Notes: generated from the sequence alone by a model not told the origin. Shown: positions 17,596 through 25,507, counted from the stretch's first letter. The stretch is 64,000 nucleotides of DNA from Corynebacterium glyciniphilum AJ 3170 (GCF_000626675.1 NZ_CP006842.1:1240001-1304000), one strand, 5' to 3'. Made by a program: numbers and translations.

Positions 17596-17663
17596 GCCGG
17601 CGATGGCGTTGCGAGAGACAGTCAGTGCCTGGATCGATTTCTCGATCCGGACTTGTTCACGCT
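17531..17663 (+). repeat. Direct repeat copy B: gntR-end/merR-end junction
   Basis: Partner of 14373-14525. It contains a diverged end of gntR followed by the 3' part of the intact merR gene. Together the copies bracket 3.0 kb. Confidence 0.75.
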
Positions 17664-17925
17664 TGAGGTCAGCGATGGTCTCTTCGCAGATCGGGGCTAA
17701 CCGTCCGGCCCGTTCTGTGAGGCAGGGCAGGACGGTGCGGATCGCCGCAGTGCTCAACCCGGCGTCCAGAAGCTGGCGGATGCGGCGGGCGACCTCGGCA
17801 TCGGTTGCGGTGTAGTCCCGGTAACCAGAGGAGTTGCGGTCGGGCACGAGTAGTCCCTGTTCCTCGTAGTAGCGGAGCAATCGGGGCGCTATGCCGGTCT
17901 GCGCCGACACCTCGGAAATCCGCAT
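17539..17925 (-). CDS. MerR-family regulator
   Basis: A 128-residue MerR protein. It has the DNA-binding domain MRISEVSAQTGIAPRLLRYY at residues 1-20, the EEQGLLVPDRN wing, and a coiled-coil dimer helix around residues 85-112. No cysteine pair for metal sensing is present beyond single Cys residues, so an organic ligand is more likely. It diverges from an MFS exporter, and a perfect palindrome lies between the two. Its last codons overlap the gntR remnant. Confidence 0.85.
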   Translation of the reverse strand: MRISEVSAQTGIAPRLLRYYEEQGLLVPDRNSSGYRDYTATDAEVARRIRQLLDAGLSTAAIRTVLPCLTERAGRLAPICEETIADLKREQVRIEKSIQALTVSRNAIAGVISAGAPGRTSSQSGATG

Positions 17926-17955
17926 AGTGTGTACGTTCCTTCGCGGCTATTTGCT

Positions 17956-17971
17956 TTCACATCGATGTGAA
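17956..17971. promoter_or_regulatory. Palindromic MerR operator candidate
   Basis: TTCACATCGATGTGAA is a perfect 16-bp palindrome in the merR/MFS divergent region. It ends 16 bp before the MFS start and begins 30 bp before merR. It is the only strong symmetry there. Confidence 0.6.
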
Positions 17972-17987
17972 GGTTGAGGCTAGCAGA

Positions 17988-19178
17988 ATGACTGACCACA
18001 CATCATCCTTGCTCTCGTCCCGCTCACGCCCAGCCTGGGTGCTGACGGGATTCGTTCTTCTGGTGTTCTGTACCGGCACCGCCGAGTACCTCGTGGCCGG
18101 TGTGCTCCCGCAACTGGCGACCGATGTCGGAGTGAGTACCGCTGCCGCCGGCCAGACAGTGACCGCCTACGCCCTGGGTGTGGCGGTCGGCGGTCCGCTG
18201 GTAACCATCCTGACCGCACGCCTTCCGCGTAAAGGGCTGGCGCTGAGCCTGGGGCTGGTCTTCATCATCGGCACACTCATCACGGTCATCGCCCCGACGT
18301 ATGCATGGGTGATCGTCGGTCGTGTCGTGTCCGCCTGCAGTCAGGCGACACTGTTTGCGATCGGGCTGACCACCGCAGCGACGGCAATGGGACCCGGACG
18401 CCAGGGGAGAGCCATCGCCATCGTCAGTTCAGGGTTGACCGTCGCCACGGTGTTGGGGGTCCCCCTTGGTGCACTGTTGGGTGGAAACCTCAACTGGCGG
18501 ATACCGTTCCTGATCGTTGCGGTCGTGGCGATCGCTGGAGTGCTCATCCTCTGGTCGTCAATGCCACGTACACCAGCGCCGGCCACCGGCGTGCGCGACG
18601 AGATCCGGACGCTGTTGCGGGGACCGGTGCTGCTGGCCGTGATGACCACGGTGGTGGGGTTCGCCGGTGTCGGAATCGTCTTCACCTATCTTGTTCCGCT
18701 GCTGTCGGATGTCACCGGCCTCGCGGCTTCGGTTATTCCCGCTCTGCTCCTGGCCTACGGTGTCGGCGGCTTCGTCGGCAACCTGATTGCCGGGCGGTTC
18801 GCCGACCTCGATCTCGGAAAGACACTGGTCGGGGTGTTTGTCGCGCTGGTTCTCACCTTGGCGCTGTTCCCTCTGGTGGCGGAACACCCGGCACCGATGA
18901 TCGGCATGGTGCTGGTGCTCGGACTGTTGTCGACCGCGACGATCGCGCCGCTGCAGTCGCTGGTGCTGCGCCATGCAGGCGCTGCTCCGACCCTCTCCCT
19001 GGCGGTCAATGTCGGTGCATTCAACATGGCCAATGCTGTCGGGTCCGCCCTCGGTGGCATCGGGGTCAGCGCCGGGCTCCTGCGCTGGGGCGGTTTCGGC
19101 GGCGCGGTATTCGCCGTCGCTGGCCTGGTTCTCGCACTTCTGGCGCTCAGTACAACTCCACAGGAGGATAACCAGTGA
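17988..19178 (+). CDS. MFS exporter, DHA1 (AraJ/chloramphenicol-exporter-like)
   Basis: A 396-residue 12-TM transporter. TM1 contains GTAEYLVAGVLPQLA, the typical opening of AraJ/Cmx-like exporters, and the later RVVSACSQATLFAIG and GVPLGALLG segments fit the same group. ATG 17988 has GAGG about 9 bp upstream; an earlier GTG at 17967 lies inside the operator palindrome and is unlikely. It overlaps the oxidoreductase gene by 4 bp and is probably activated by the divergent MerR. Confidence 0.87.
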   Translation: MTDHTSSLLSSRSRPAWVLTGFVLLVFCTGTAEYLVAGVLPQLATDVGVSTAAAGQTVTAYALGVAVGGPLVTILTARLPRKGLALSLGLVFIIGTLITVIAPTYAWVIVGRVVSACSQATLFAIGLTTAATAMGPGRQGRAIAIVSSGLTVATVLGVPLGALLGGNLNWRIPFLIVAVVAIAGVLILWSSMPRTPAPATGVRDEIRTLLRGPVLLAVMTTVVGFAGVGIVFTYLVPLLSDVTGLAASVIPALLLAYGVGGFVGNLIAGRFADLDLGKTLVGVFVALVLTLALFPLVAEHPAPMIGMVLVLGLLSTATIAPLQSLVLRHAGAAPTLSLAVNVGAFNMANAVGSALGGIGVSAGLLRWGGFGGAVFAVAGLVLALLALSTTPQEDNQ

Positions 19179-20077
19179 AAGCCGCAACGGTCGTAAGCTA
19201 CGGAGGGCCTGAGGTCCTTACAGTGTGTGACGTGTCGATGCCCCGGCCTGGCCCCGACGAGGCCCTTGTCGCCGTAGTCGCATCCACGGTCAACCCCGTG
19301 GACGTGAAATTCCGCGAGCCCGGGACGTCCCAGGTCATCGGTCAATTCCCCGCGTCACTGGGATGGGATCTCGCCGGAGTGGTGGTCACGGCACCGGTAG
19401 GTTCCGGATGGGTGCCAGGGGACAGGGTGATCGCCATGTATCCGCCACAGGCGGACGGGGCAGGCTGCTGGCAGCGCTACACTGCGCTGCCAGCTGGACT
19501 GCTTGCCCCGGCACCTGAATCAGTGGACCTGTCTACGGCGGCGAGTCTCCCGTTGACGGCTCTTACCGCGGACCAGGCGCTTGAGAAGCTCGACCTGCGA
19601 CAGGGGGAGCGTTTGCTCGTGACAGGTGCAGCAGGGGGTGTCGGAGGCATGGCGATTCAACTCGCGAGCCGGGCTGACGTCGAGGTCGTTGGACTGGTCC
19701 GTGATCCCGGGCACGGGCCGGTGGTCCTCGATTTAGGTGCTGACACCGTCGCGTCAGACCCCGCTGGTATCGGGAGTTTTGATGCAGTTCTCGACACCGC
19801 CGGGGTGTTCACCTACCCGCATGTGCTCCGTGAGGGAGGTCGTCTCGTGACAGTCAGTGACGATGTCATTCCTGAGCAACTGGCGCACCGGGCGAGCAGC
19901 GCAATGCACAACTATGTGTCCCATGACCCACGTCGCTTACGTGAGCTGTCGACGTTGGTTGATGCCGGTGAACTCCAGTTACGCGTCGCTGCGCGGTATC
20001 CACTTCACGCGATTCGGAAGGCGCATCACCATGTTGAAGGTGGTGGGTTAGTCGGAAAGATCGTCATCACGATGTGA
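19175..20077 (+). CDS. NADP-dependent zinc-free quinone-type oxidoreductase
   Basis: A 300-residue medium-chain dehydrogenase/reductase without the catalytic zinc ligands. The NADP-binding loop is VTGAAGGVGGMA, at about residues 149-160. Quinone or enone reduction is the family role. GTG 19175 overlaps the MFS stop by 4 bp, with AGGAGG at 19162-19167, so export and reduction genes are coupled. Its 3' end overlaps the convergent CMD gene by 30 bp. Confidence 0.87.
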   Translation: MKAATVVSYGGPEVLTVCDVSMPRPGPDEALVAVVASTVNPVDVKFREPGTSQVIGQFPASLGWDLAGVVVTAPVGSGWVPGDRVIAMYPPQADGAGCWQRYTALPAGLLAPAPESVDLSTAASLPLTALTADQALEKLDLRQGERLLVTGAAGGVGGMAIQLASRADVEVVGLVRDPGHGPVVLDLGADTVASDPAGIGSFDAVLDTAGVFTYPHVLREGGRLVTVSDDVIPEQLAHRASSAMHNYVSHDPRRLRELSTLVDAGELQLRVAARYPLHAIRKAHHHVEGGGLVGKIVITM

Positions 20078-20488
20078 CGTGCGTGGAAGCAGACCTCGTT
20101 CGGCGAAGACGTTTTTTGCAACCGTAGTGGCATTTAGCGCCCGGGGGAATCCGCAGTACACCGCTGAATGCAGCAGCGCCTCGGTGATCTCCTCGGAGGA
20201 GAGGCCGACGTTGAGGGCGGCGTTGACATGGACCTCCAGTTGCGGTTCACATCCGCCGAGCGCGGTGAGCATTCCCAGCGTGACCAACTGGCGGTCGCGG
20301 GGGCACAATTCCGGACGGGAGTAGATTTCCCCGAACCCCCATGCCACAACCTGGTGACCGAGTTCGGGTGACACGTCCGCCAGCCCGTCGACGACTGCGG
20401 TGCCAGCGGCGCCGTCTATCTGCTCGAGGACGGCTCTGCCCCGGTCGTACCGTTCCTGGCGGGTGGTCGCTTCTGCATCATTCGTCAC
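20048..20488 (-). CDS. Carboxymuconolactone decarboxylase family protein
   Basis: A 146-residue CMD-domain protein resembling PcaC-like enzymes and AhpD-like reductases. The core VTLGMLTALGGCEPQLEVHV and LLHSAVYCGFPRALNA are visible. It has Cys residues but no AhpD-type CxxC, so peroxidase-partner activity is not supported. GTG 20488 overlaps the upstream merR stop by 4 bp; the two form an operon read from a MerR-type promoter. The substrate is unknown. Confidence 0.83.
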   Translation of the reverse strand: MTNDAEATTRQERYDRGRAVLEQIDGAAGTAVVDGLADVSPELGHQVVAWGFGEIYSRPELCPRDRQLVTLGMLTALGGCEPQLEVHVNAALNVGLSSEEITEALLHSAVYCGFPRALNATTVAKNVFAERGLLPRTSHRDDDLSD

Positions 20489-20916
20489 TGGTCATCGTCC
20501 TGTTCTTCCCGGGCGACGTCGATGTCGCGGAGATCGGTGGTGAGGTCGTCACGGTAAATGGCGATTTTGGCCTCCAAAGCCTGGTTATGAGAGAGGAGCT
20601 GAGTGATCTGTTCGGTGAGTGCCTGCTGGTGCTTTTCGAGCATTGACAGTCGCTCAGCGGTCGTGACGGGACCCTCGTCGCGGAGATCGGCGTATATCCG
20701 CATCTGACGAATCGGCATTCCTGTTTCTCTCAGCCGGAGGAGGAACTGGACCCATGCCACGTCGTCGGCGGCGTACCGGCGGTGATTGCTGACGTTCCTG
20801 CAGACAGGGCGGATCAAACCCGCCCGTTCGTAGTAACGCAGCGTATGCGCCGAGACCCCGGACAACTCCGACATCTGCGCTATGGTCAGCCCGTTGTGGT
20901 CTGCGTCATCTCCCAT
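20485..20916 (-). CDS. MerR-family regulator (NmlR/AdhR-like operator type)
   Basis: A 143-residue MerR protein. It has LTIAQMSELSGVSAHTLRYY (about 10-29), the ERAGLIRPV wing, and a long C-terminal coiled coil (about 85-130). ATG 20916 has no Shine-Dalgarno sequence, and the predicted transcript starts at or next to it, so the mRNA is probably leaderless. It is coupled to the CMD gene. The promoter has the 19-bp spacer and CTT.GAG symmetry known for thiol/aldehyde-sensing MerR proteins. Confidence 0.87.
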   Translation of the reverse strand: MGDDADHNGLTIAQMSELSGVSAHTLRYYERAGLIRPVCRNVSNHRRYAADDVAWVQFLLRLRETGMPIRQMRIYADLRDEGPVTTAERLSMLEKHQQALTEQITQLLSHNQALEAKIAIYRDDLTTDLRDIDVAREEQDDDQ

Positions 20917-20923
20917 GACAGAA

Positions 20924-20954
20924 ACGATAGGACTTAGAGCGCACTCGAAGTCAA
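20924..20954 (-). promoter_or_regulatory. MerR-type promoter with 19-bp spacer and operator
   Basis: On the reverse strand, -35 TTGACT (20949-20954) and -10 TATCGT (20924-20929) are separated by exactly 19 bp, the hallmark of MerR-activated promoters. The spacer holds an inverted repeat (20931-20952) with arms GACTT/AAGTC and GAG/CTC around a 4-bp centre. The start codon lies only 7 bp past the -10. Confidence 0.75.
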
Positions 20955-20962
20955 CAAACGTC

Positions 20963-21331
20963 TCACCGTCCCTCGTAGACGCTGACTCCCACCTGTTTCG
21001 CGGCCTCTCGGAAGCGCTTGTCCCTGGTCCAGATTGCCGAGCCGGCGAGACGGGCGGAACCCAGTAGGTGGACATCGATAACGCTCAGCCCCCGTCCCCA
21101 GAGCCTCGCACCCTCCACGAATGTCATCAATTCTTCGTGTGTGAGACTCGGGCATCGCTCCAGCGAACTCAGGAACCCGGTGAAGGCCTCACGCTCCCTC
21201 ATGGAGCCCAGGGCGAGTTCCTCTATGACGCCTGCGTGGCTGAGGACCAGGTCATCGCCGAGCAGTTCGACGATTTCCTTCTCGGCGTGATGAAGATGGT
21301 CTATCCAGACCGAGGTATCGACGAGAATCAC
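20963..21331 (-). CDS. vapC: VapC-type PIN-domain toxin
   Basis: A 122-residue PIN-domain ribonuclease. The expected acidic residues are at Asp5 (VDTSVW), Glu38/39, Asp86 (VIDVHLL) and Asp104 (WTRDKRF). VapC toxins cleave RNA and are neutralised by a co-encoded antitoxin. GTG 21331 was chosen because it starts directly at the PIN strand; the longer frame to 21457 would overlap the antitoxin gene. The vapB gene ends 14 bp upstream. Confidence 0.86.
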   Translation of the reverse strand: MILVDTSVWIDHLHHAEKEIVELLGDDLVLSHAGVIEELALGSMREREAFTGFLSSLERCPSLTHEELMTFVEGARLWGRGLSVIDVHLLGSARLAGSAIWTRDKRFREAAKQVGVSVYEGR

Positions 21332-21345
21332 GCCGCCGTTCCTCG

Positions 21346-21525
21346 TTACCGGGGCGCGGCGGTCGCGTCGGGGTCTGAACCTCCGAGCGCCGCCAGGCGA
21401 CGTGCACTCTCGACGCGGATGAGGGATTCCAGACCTGCGCGGAGGAGGACGGAGCATTCGTCGATGCCGGTCAGCTCGCGTGCCCTCTCCATGAGCCTGT
21501 CGTCGATCGTCACGGTTATCCTCAT
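21346..21525 (-). CDS. vapB: VapB-type antitoxin
   Basis: A 59-residue protein on the reverse strand starting MRITVTIDDRLMERARELTG. This is a ribbon-helix-helix antitoxin of the type found with VapC. A Glu/Arg-rich helix and a disordered C-terminal tail that would wrap the toxin follow. It lies 14 bp upstream of vapC in the usual antitoxin-first order, so autoregulation by the VapBC complex is expected. GGA-rich sequence is present just upstream of the ATG. Confidence 0.82.
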   Translation of the reverse strand: MRITVTIDDRLMERARELTGIDECSVLLRAGLESLIRVESARRLAALGGSDPDATAAPR

Positions 21526-21577
21526 GGGAGAATCCTCACCTGTTGGCGCATCGTATGGTGACGTTGATTATGTTCCG

Positions 21578-22735
21578 TCACGCGCTGGCAGGCAAGGGCC
21601 TCCGCGCGGTCTGCATCGCCAGCACAACTGCCGCGAGTACGGCGAAGACGACACCGGTCCACATGGCGACGGCCGGGTCATCACCGAAGAGGCTGATGGT
21701 GACCGCGCTGATCGCTGTTCCCAGGGTCACCCCCATCGTGATGACTGCGGTGTGGACGGTGCTGACGAGGTTGCCGGTGCCACCGACCTCAGCCACCCGG
21801 GTGACCAGTGCAGGATTCATCGTCACCCCGGCCAGGCCCACGATGAACACGGTGATCACCACCAGCGGCGAGACCTGACCGAACAGAGCGAGCAGTATCA
21901 GTGCGATGAACAACAGTGCGTGGCCGAAACGGAGGACGGCGACCGCGTGCCGGTCGGCGAAGCGTCCGACGACGAGGTTGCCGATGAACGAGCAGAGGCC
22001 GTAGCCGAGGAGGATCACGGTGGTGGCATCGGACGAGAATCCCGCGGTCTGCTCCAACAGCGGCGTGAAGTAGGAGAACGCCGCGTAGGCGGAACCGATG
22101 GTCAGCAGACTCACCAGGTACCTCGACCACAGGCGGGGTGAGCGAAGGTTCCGCACGTCCTGTGCCGCGTCGTCCTGCGAGGCGGCCGCGCGGTGGGGAA
22201 GCGCGAGTGCACTGATGATGAACAGGAACAACGCGGCCGCGCCGAGCACGTAGAAGCTGGCCTGCCAGCCCCAGCGTCCGGCGATGAAATGTGACAGCGG
22301 CAGGCCGATGACGGTGCCGACCATGATGCCGCCGAGCACGATCGACACCGCCTCGCCGATCCGGGTGGGCGAGGGTGCCAGGCGTGCGCCGAAGGTGACG
22401 GAGAGTCCGAATGCGGCACCGGAGAGACATCCGGTGATGATGCGGAGCAGCGCCAGCCACCAGTACTCGTGGATCAGGGGGACAAGGATTTCGAGGATTG
22501 CGTAAGCGGCGACGACCAGTAGGAGGGAGCGCTTGGGTGGACTGTGGCGGGCGGCGAAGGCGAGGAGGGGCCCGCCCAGCGCCATCCCCAGTGCGTACAA
22601 GGACACCAGGAGACCCACCTGGCTGGTGCTCACCCCCAGGTCATTGGCGATCTCAGGCATCATTCCGGCGATCTGGAGTTCGCTCATGACGACAACGAGG
22701 ATGGTCAACATGAGCAGATACAACTGTTTGGGCAT
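21578..22735 (-). CDS. MFS transporter, DHA1 type
   Basis: A 385-residue 12-TM exporter-like protein. TM1 reads LMLTILVVVMSELQIAGMMP, and later segments GLLVSLYALGMALGGP and GTVIGLPLSHFIAGRWGWQ are typical of DHA1 multidrug or arabinose-type exporters. The TetR gene lies 74 bp upstream on the same strand, so the two may be read together or the regulator may control this promoter. The substrate is unknown. Confidence 0.85.
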   Translation of the reverse strand: MPKQLYLLMLTILVVVMSELQIAGMMPEIANDLGVSTSQVGLLVSLYALGMALGGPLLAFAARHSPPKRSLLLVVAAYAILEILVPLIHEYWWLALLRIITGCLSGAAFGLSVTFGARLAPSPTRIGEAVSIVLGGIMVGTVIGLPLSHFIAGRWGWQASFYVLGAAALFLFIISALALPHRAAASQDDAAQDVRNLRSPRLWSRYLVSLLTIGSAYAAFSYFTPLLEQTAGFSSDATTVILLGYGLCSFIGNLVVGRFADRHAVAVLRFGHALLFIALILLALFGQVSPLVVITVFIVGLAGVTMNPALVTRVAEVGGTGNLVSTVHTAVITMGVTLGTAISAVTISLFGDDPAVAMWTGVVFAVLAAVVLAMQTARRPLPASA

Positions 22736-22809
22736 CGTGTGTTCTCTTTCTGTATTCTAAAGTCCAAAATATGGGCAGACGTGTGCCTTGATTCAGTTCA
22801 TGTGGTCCG

Positions 22810-23415
22810 TCAGGCTGTCTTCAGCCCGCTGAGGGTGAGATTGGCGATCTGACGCAGATCCTCTGGGCCGGTTCCTGCCTGGGCGAGAACGCGGATGCCC
22901 GAGATGAGCGAGACGATCGTCAGTGCGGTCTCGCGCGGGGGTAGCTCGGCTTTGAGACTGCCATCTCTCCGTCCCACGTCCACCGCCTGAATGAGCAAGG
23001 ACGTCTGATGGGCCAGACCGCGGTCGAGGAGTTGTCCGATACGTTCGTCCTGGTCGACGAGGTCGGGTGCCATCCGGGAGTTGACGACCATGCAGCCGGC
23101 GGCATGACCGTGCCGGGCTGCATCGTCCTCCTCGCCGAGGATGAGGCCCATCACGGCGTCCAGTCGTTCGGCGCCCGAAAGATCCTCATCGCTGAGGGCA
23201 TCCTCCTGTCGTCCGCCGGTGTCGCTGAGGTAGTGCTCCAGGGCCCGGATGAAGAGTTCGTCCTTGGATCCGAAGGCGTTGTACAGGCTGCTGCGACGCA
23301 CGCCGGCAACCGTGCAGAGTTGCTCGGTCGACGTGTCGGCGTAGCCGTGCACCCGGAACTGGGCGACTGCTGCGTCCAGGACGGCGGATTCGCTGAATTC
23401 TCGTGGTCTTGCCAT
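22810..23415 (-). CDS. TetR-family regulator
   Basis: A 201-residue TetR protein with the opening MARPREFSESAVLDAAVAQF and a recognition helix near VRRSSLYNAFGSKDELF, followed by a TetR_C-type ligand domain. ATG 23415 gives the normal N-terminus; the frame upstream to 23505 is not part of the family. It precedes the MFS transporter on the same strand and is the likely repressor of it. No convincing operator palindrome was found in front of either gene. Confidence 0.85.
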   Translation of the reverse strand: MARPREFSESAVLDAAVAQFRVHGYADTSTEQLCTVAGVRRSSLYNAFGSKDELFIRALEHYLSDTGGRQEDALSDEDLSGAERLDAVMGLILGEEDDAARHGHAAGCMVVNSRMAPDLVDQDERIGQLLDRGLAHQTSLLIQAVDVGRRDGSLKAELPPRETALTIVSLISGIRVLAQAGTGPEDLRQIANLTLSGLKTA

Positions 23416-23597
23416 GGAGGCGAGCGTAGCAGATTCTGGATGATGGAATACAAAACTGCCGACTGGAGGGTGGCCTACTGGTGTCGGGATATAACGATAG
23501 GACAACGTTACGGTACCAATTTGCTAACAAGGTGAGCGAAGTTCGCGGATGCAGCCTATGCTTCAAGTACACATCCCTCTATCGAAAGGACTTCACC

Positions 23598-23795
23598 ATG
23601 GGTCTCGATGACAAGATCAAGAACACTGCCGAAGACGCCACCGGAAAGGCCAAGGAGGCCGCCGGCGATGTGACCGACAATGACAAGCTCAAGGGTGAGG
23701 GCAAGGTCGACCAGGCCAAGTCCAGTGTCAAAGACGCTGCCGAGAATGCCAAGGACAAGATCTCCGAAGGCATCAACAAGATCACCGGCAACTGA
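23598..23795 (+). CDS. CsbD-family stress protein
   Basis: A 65-residue, highly charged, Ala/Lys/Asp-rich protein. It has the CsbD signature GLDDKIKNTAEDATGKAKE followed by a second similar half. CsbD proteins are abundant general-stress proteins of unclear mechanism. GAAAGGA lies 7 bp before the ATG. It is the first of three small stress-type genes in the same orientation (CsbD, LapA-like, GlsB-like). Confidence 0.9.
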   Translation: MGLDDKIKNTAEDATGKAKEAAGDVTDNDKLKGEGKVDQAKSSVKDAAENAKDKISEGINKITGN

Positions 23796-23815
23796 CGGTA
23801 GGCGGGAGTCCCACC

Positions 23816-24076
23816 ATGAGTGCTGGCAACACCGCGCCTGATGCCACGAAGCGGCAACGATCGTCTGTCGGCCTGGTTGTCACGACGGTGATCGTCGTCA
23901 TCGTGGCGATTGCGCTGATCATTCTGATCGGTCAGAACACCGACCAGGTCGACATGGGCTTCCTCGGGTGGGAATTTGCGTTCCCGCTCTCTGTGGGACT
24001 GGTGGCAGCGGCCATCGGAGGGGCGATCGTTGCGTTCGCACTCTCCGGGATCGTCGCTATCCGCCGGAGAAAATGA
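23816..24076 (+). CDS. LapA-domain (DUF1049) small membrane protein
   Basis: An 86-residue protein with two membrane segments, about residues 18-40 and 53-78. The family motif LIGQNTDQVDMGFLGWEF lies in the loop between them, and the tail is basic. In Gram-negatives LapA domains help lipopolysaccharide assembly; the role in actinobacteria is not established. It follows csbD by 20 bp and precedes the GlsB-like gene by 49 bp, which suggests a shared stress-response transcript. Confidence 0.83.
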   Translation: MSAGNTAPDATKRQRSSVGLVVTTVIVVIVAIALIILIGQNTDQVDMGFLGWEFAFPLSVGLVAAAIGGAIVAFALSGIVAIRRRK

Positions 24077-24125
24077 CGCAGCCGCCCGTCCGGTAGCCCA
24101 GAGATCAGAGAAGATCGGAGAAGAC

Positions 24126-24425
24126 ATGGACCCGAACACGGTAGTACTTGCCGCCGATTCAGCCCCGCCGCTGAGCTTTCTCGGCTGGATCATAGTCGGC
24201 GGCCTCGCCGGCTGGATCGGCTCGAAGATCATGAAGACCGACGCGCAGATGGGGATCATCCTCAATATCGTCGTCGGTGTTGTCGGTGGTCTCCTCGGCG
24301 GCTGGTTGCTGACACTGTTCAACGTGGACGTTGCCGGTGGCGGCATCATCTTCAGCTTCATCACCTGCCTTATCGGTGCGGTGATCCTGTTGTGGATTGT
24401 CGGATTGGTGACTCGACGTCGATAG
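24126..24425 (+). CDS. GlsB/YeaQ/YmgE transglycosylase-associated membrane protein
   Basis: A 99-residue protein with three hydrophobic segments and the family pattern LGWIIVGGLAGWIGSKIM, then GIILNIVVGVVGGLLGG and a hydrophobic C-terminus ending TRRR. Members are small stress-induced membrane proteins of unknown biochemical role. ATG 24126 has a GGAGAAG sequence before it. The last 56 bp overlap the convergent LysR gene. Confidence 0.85.
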   Translation: MDPNTVVLAADSAPPLSFLGWIIVGGLAGWIGSKIMKTDAQMGIILNIVVGVVGGLLGGWLLTLFNVDVAGGGIIFSFITCLIGAVILLWIVGLVTRRR

Positions 24426-25410
24426 CGTCGTCACGTGAGTTTCCTACGGTCTCCGCCCCTCGGTTCAGTCGAGCGGGCGGTTTTCGTGTCTGTTCGCCCG
24501 CTACGCTGTGCTGGAGCAGACCGGCCAACGACGTCAGCGCAGGGGAGCTCCGGTCCTTTCGCCAGACCAGCCCGAGCTGACTGGAGCTCTCGAGGCCGTC
24601 GACAGGGAGAAACCGGACATCGGACCGTGCGTAGTGTTCGGTAACCGGACGGCAGGCCAACAGTGCGTGGCGTCCTGAAGCCACCATGGCCATGGCCTGC
24701 TGCATCGAGGAGATTCCGGTACTGGAACAGATCGGTACGCCGGACGGCGTTGTCACCGGAGTTCGCGCCACCTTCCAGTAGTCCGGAGCGTCCCCCTCGC
24801 GATGGAGAAGGTCAAGATCAGCCAGATCCTCCATCGTCACGGTTCCGTGGTCGGCGAGGGGATGGTCAACCTGGAGGGCGAGGAACTGGTCTTGAGGAGG
24901 AAATATGAAGCCGATGGTCAGTTCCTCTTCGTGAATTGGCAGCTCGACGATGGCGGCGTCAACCTCGCCGTCGCGCACCGCCGTGAACGGCGAGCCCAGG
25001 GGAAGTTCCTGTGTGTGTACGGCGACATGGTGCCGTTCATCCAGTACGCGAAAACTTTCGGTGATCTGCTCGTACACCATGCCGGTGAAGCCGATGGTCA
25101 ACTCTTCGAGGGCACCACGCATCGCACGTGACCGGGCGCGGTCGAACGTGCGCAGCAGTGACCGGTATGCCGGACGTAGCTCTGCGACGAACTGGGTACC
25201 GATCGGTGTCATGGCGACCCTGCGGCTGGTCCGGTCGACCAGGCGGGCGCCGATCCTGGTCTCCAGGGTGGCGACGAGCTGACTGACCCGTGACTGTGAG
25301 TAACCGAGCTTGTCTGCCGTCCGGCCGAAATGCAGTTCGTCGGACAACGCGAGCAGGCACTCGATCTGCTGGAGATGGGCCTGGTGCATTGTGGTGAGAG
25401 GGGGTCCCAT
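24370..25410 (-). CDS. LysR-family regulator
   Basis: A 346-residue LysR-type protein with the DNA-binding domain around HFGRTADKLGYSQSRVSQLV (about residues 27-46) and a periplasmic-binding-like effector domain to about residue 300. About 45 extra polar residues follow at the C-terminus. ATG 25389 is an alternative start, and neither has a clear Shine-Dalgarno sequence. It diverges from an MFS exporter; two CTCATCGATG elements lie in the 97-bp gap and are probable binding sites. Confidence 0.87.
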   Translation of the reverse strand: MGPPLTTMHQAHLQQIECLLALSDELHFGRTADKLGYSQSRVSQLVATLETRIGARLVDRTSRRVAMTPIGTQFVAELRPAYRSLLRTFDRARSRAMRGALEELTIGFTGMVYEQITESFRVLDERHHVAVHTQELPLGSPFTAVRDGEVDAAIVELPIHEEELTIGFIFPPQDQFLALQVDHPLADHGTVTMEDLADLDLLHREGDAPDYWKVARTPVTTPSGVPICSSTGISSMQQAMAMVASGRHALLACRPVTEHYARSDVRFLPVDGLESSSQLGLVWRKDRSSPALTSLAGLLQHSVAGEQTRKPPARLNRGAETVGNSRDDAIDVESPIRQSTTGSPHR

Positions 25411-25427
25411 GCCCGCCCAATGTACCG

Positions 25428-25455
25428 GCTCATCGATGAGCTGGACTCATCGATG
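25428..25455. promoter_or_regulatory. LysR-type binding-site candidates
   Basis: GCTCATCGATGAGC (25428-25441) is a perfect 14-bp palindrome. Its core CTCATCGATG is repeated at 25446-25455, 17 bp on, in the gap between the divergent lysR and MFS genes. Paired recall and activation sites would look like this. Confidence 0.5.
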
Positions 25456-25507
25456 GATGAGAACCTCGCCGTTGTTCGCCACGGCTAGCCACGTTGAACT
25501 GGTGGGC

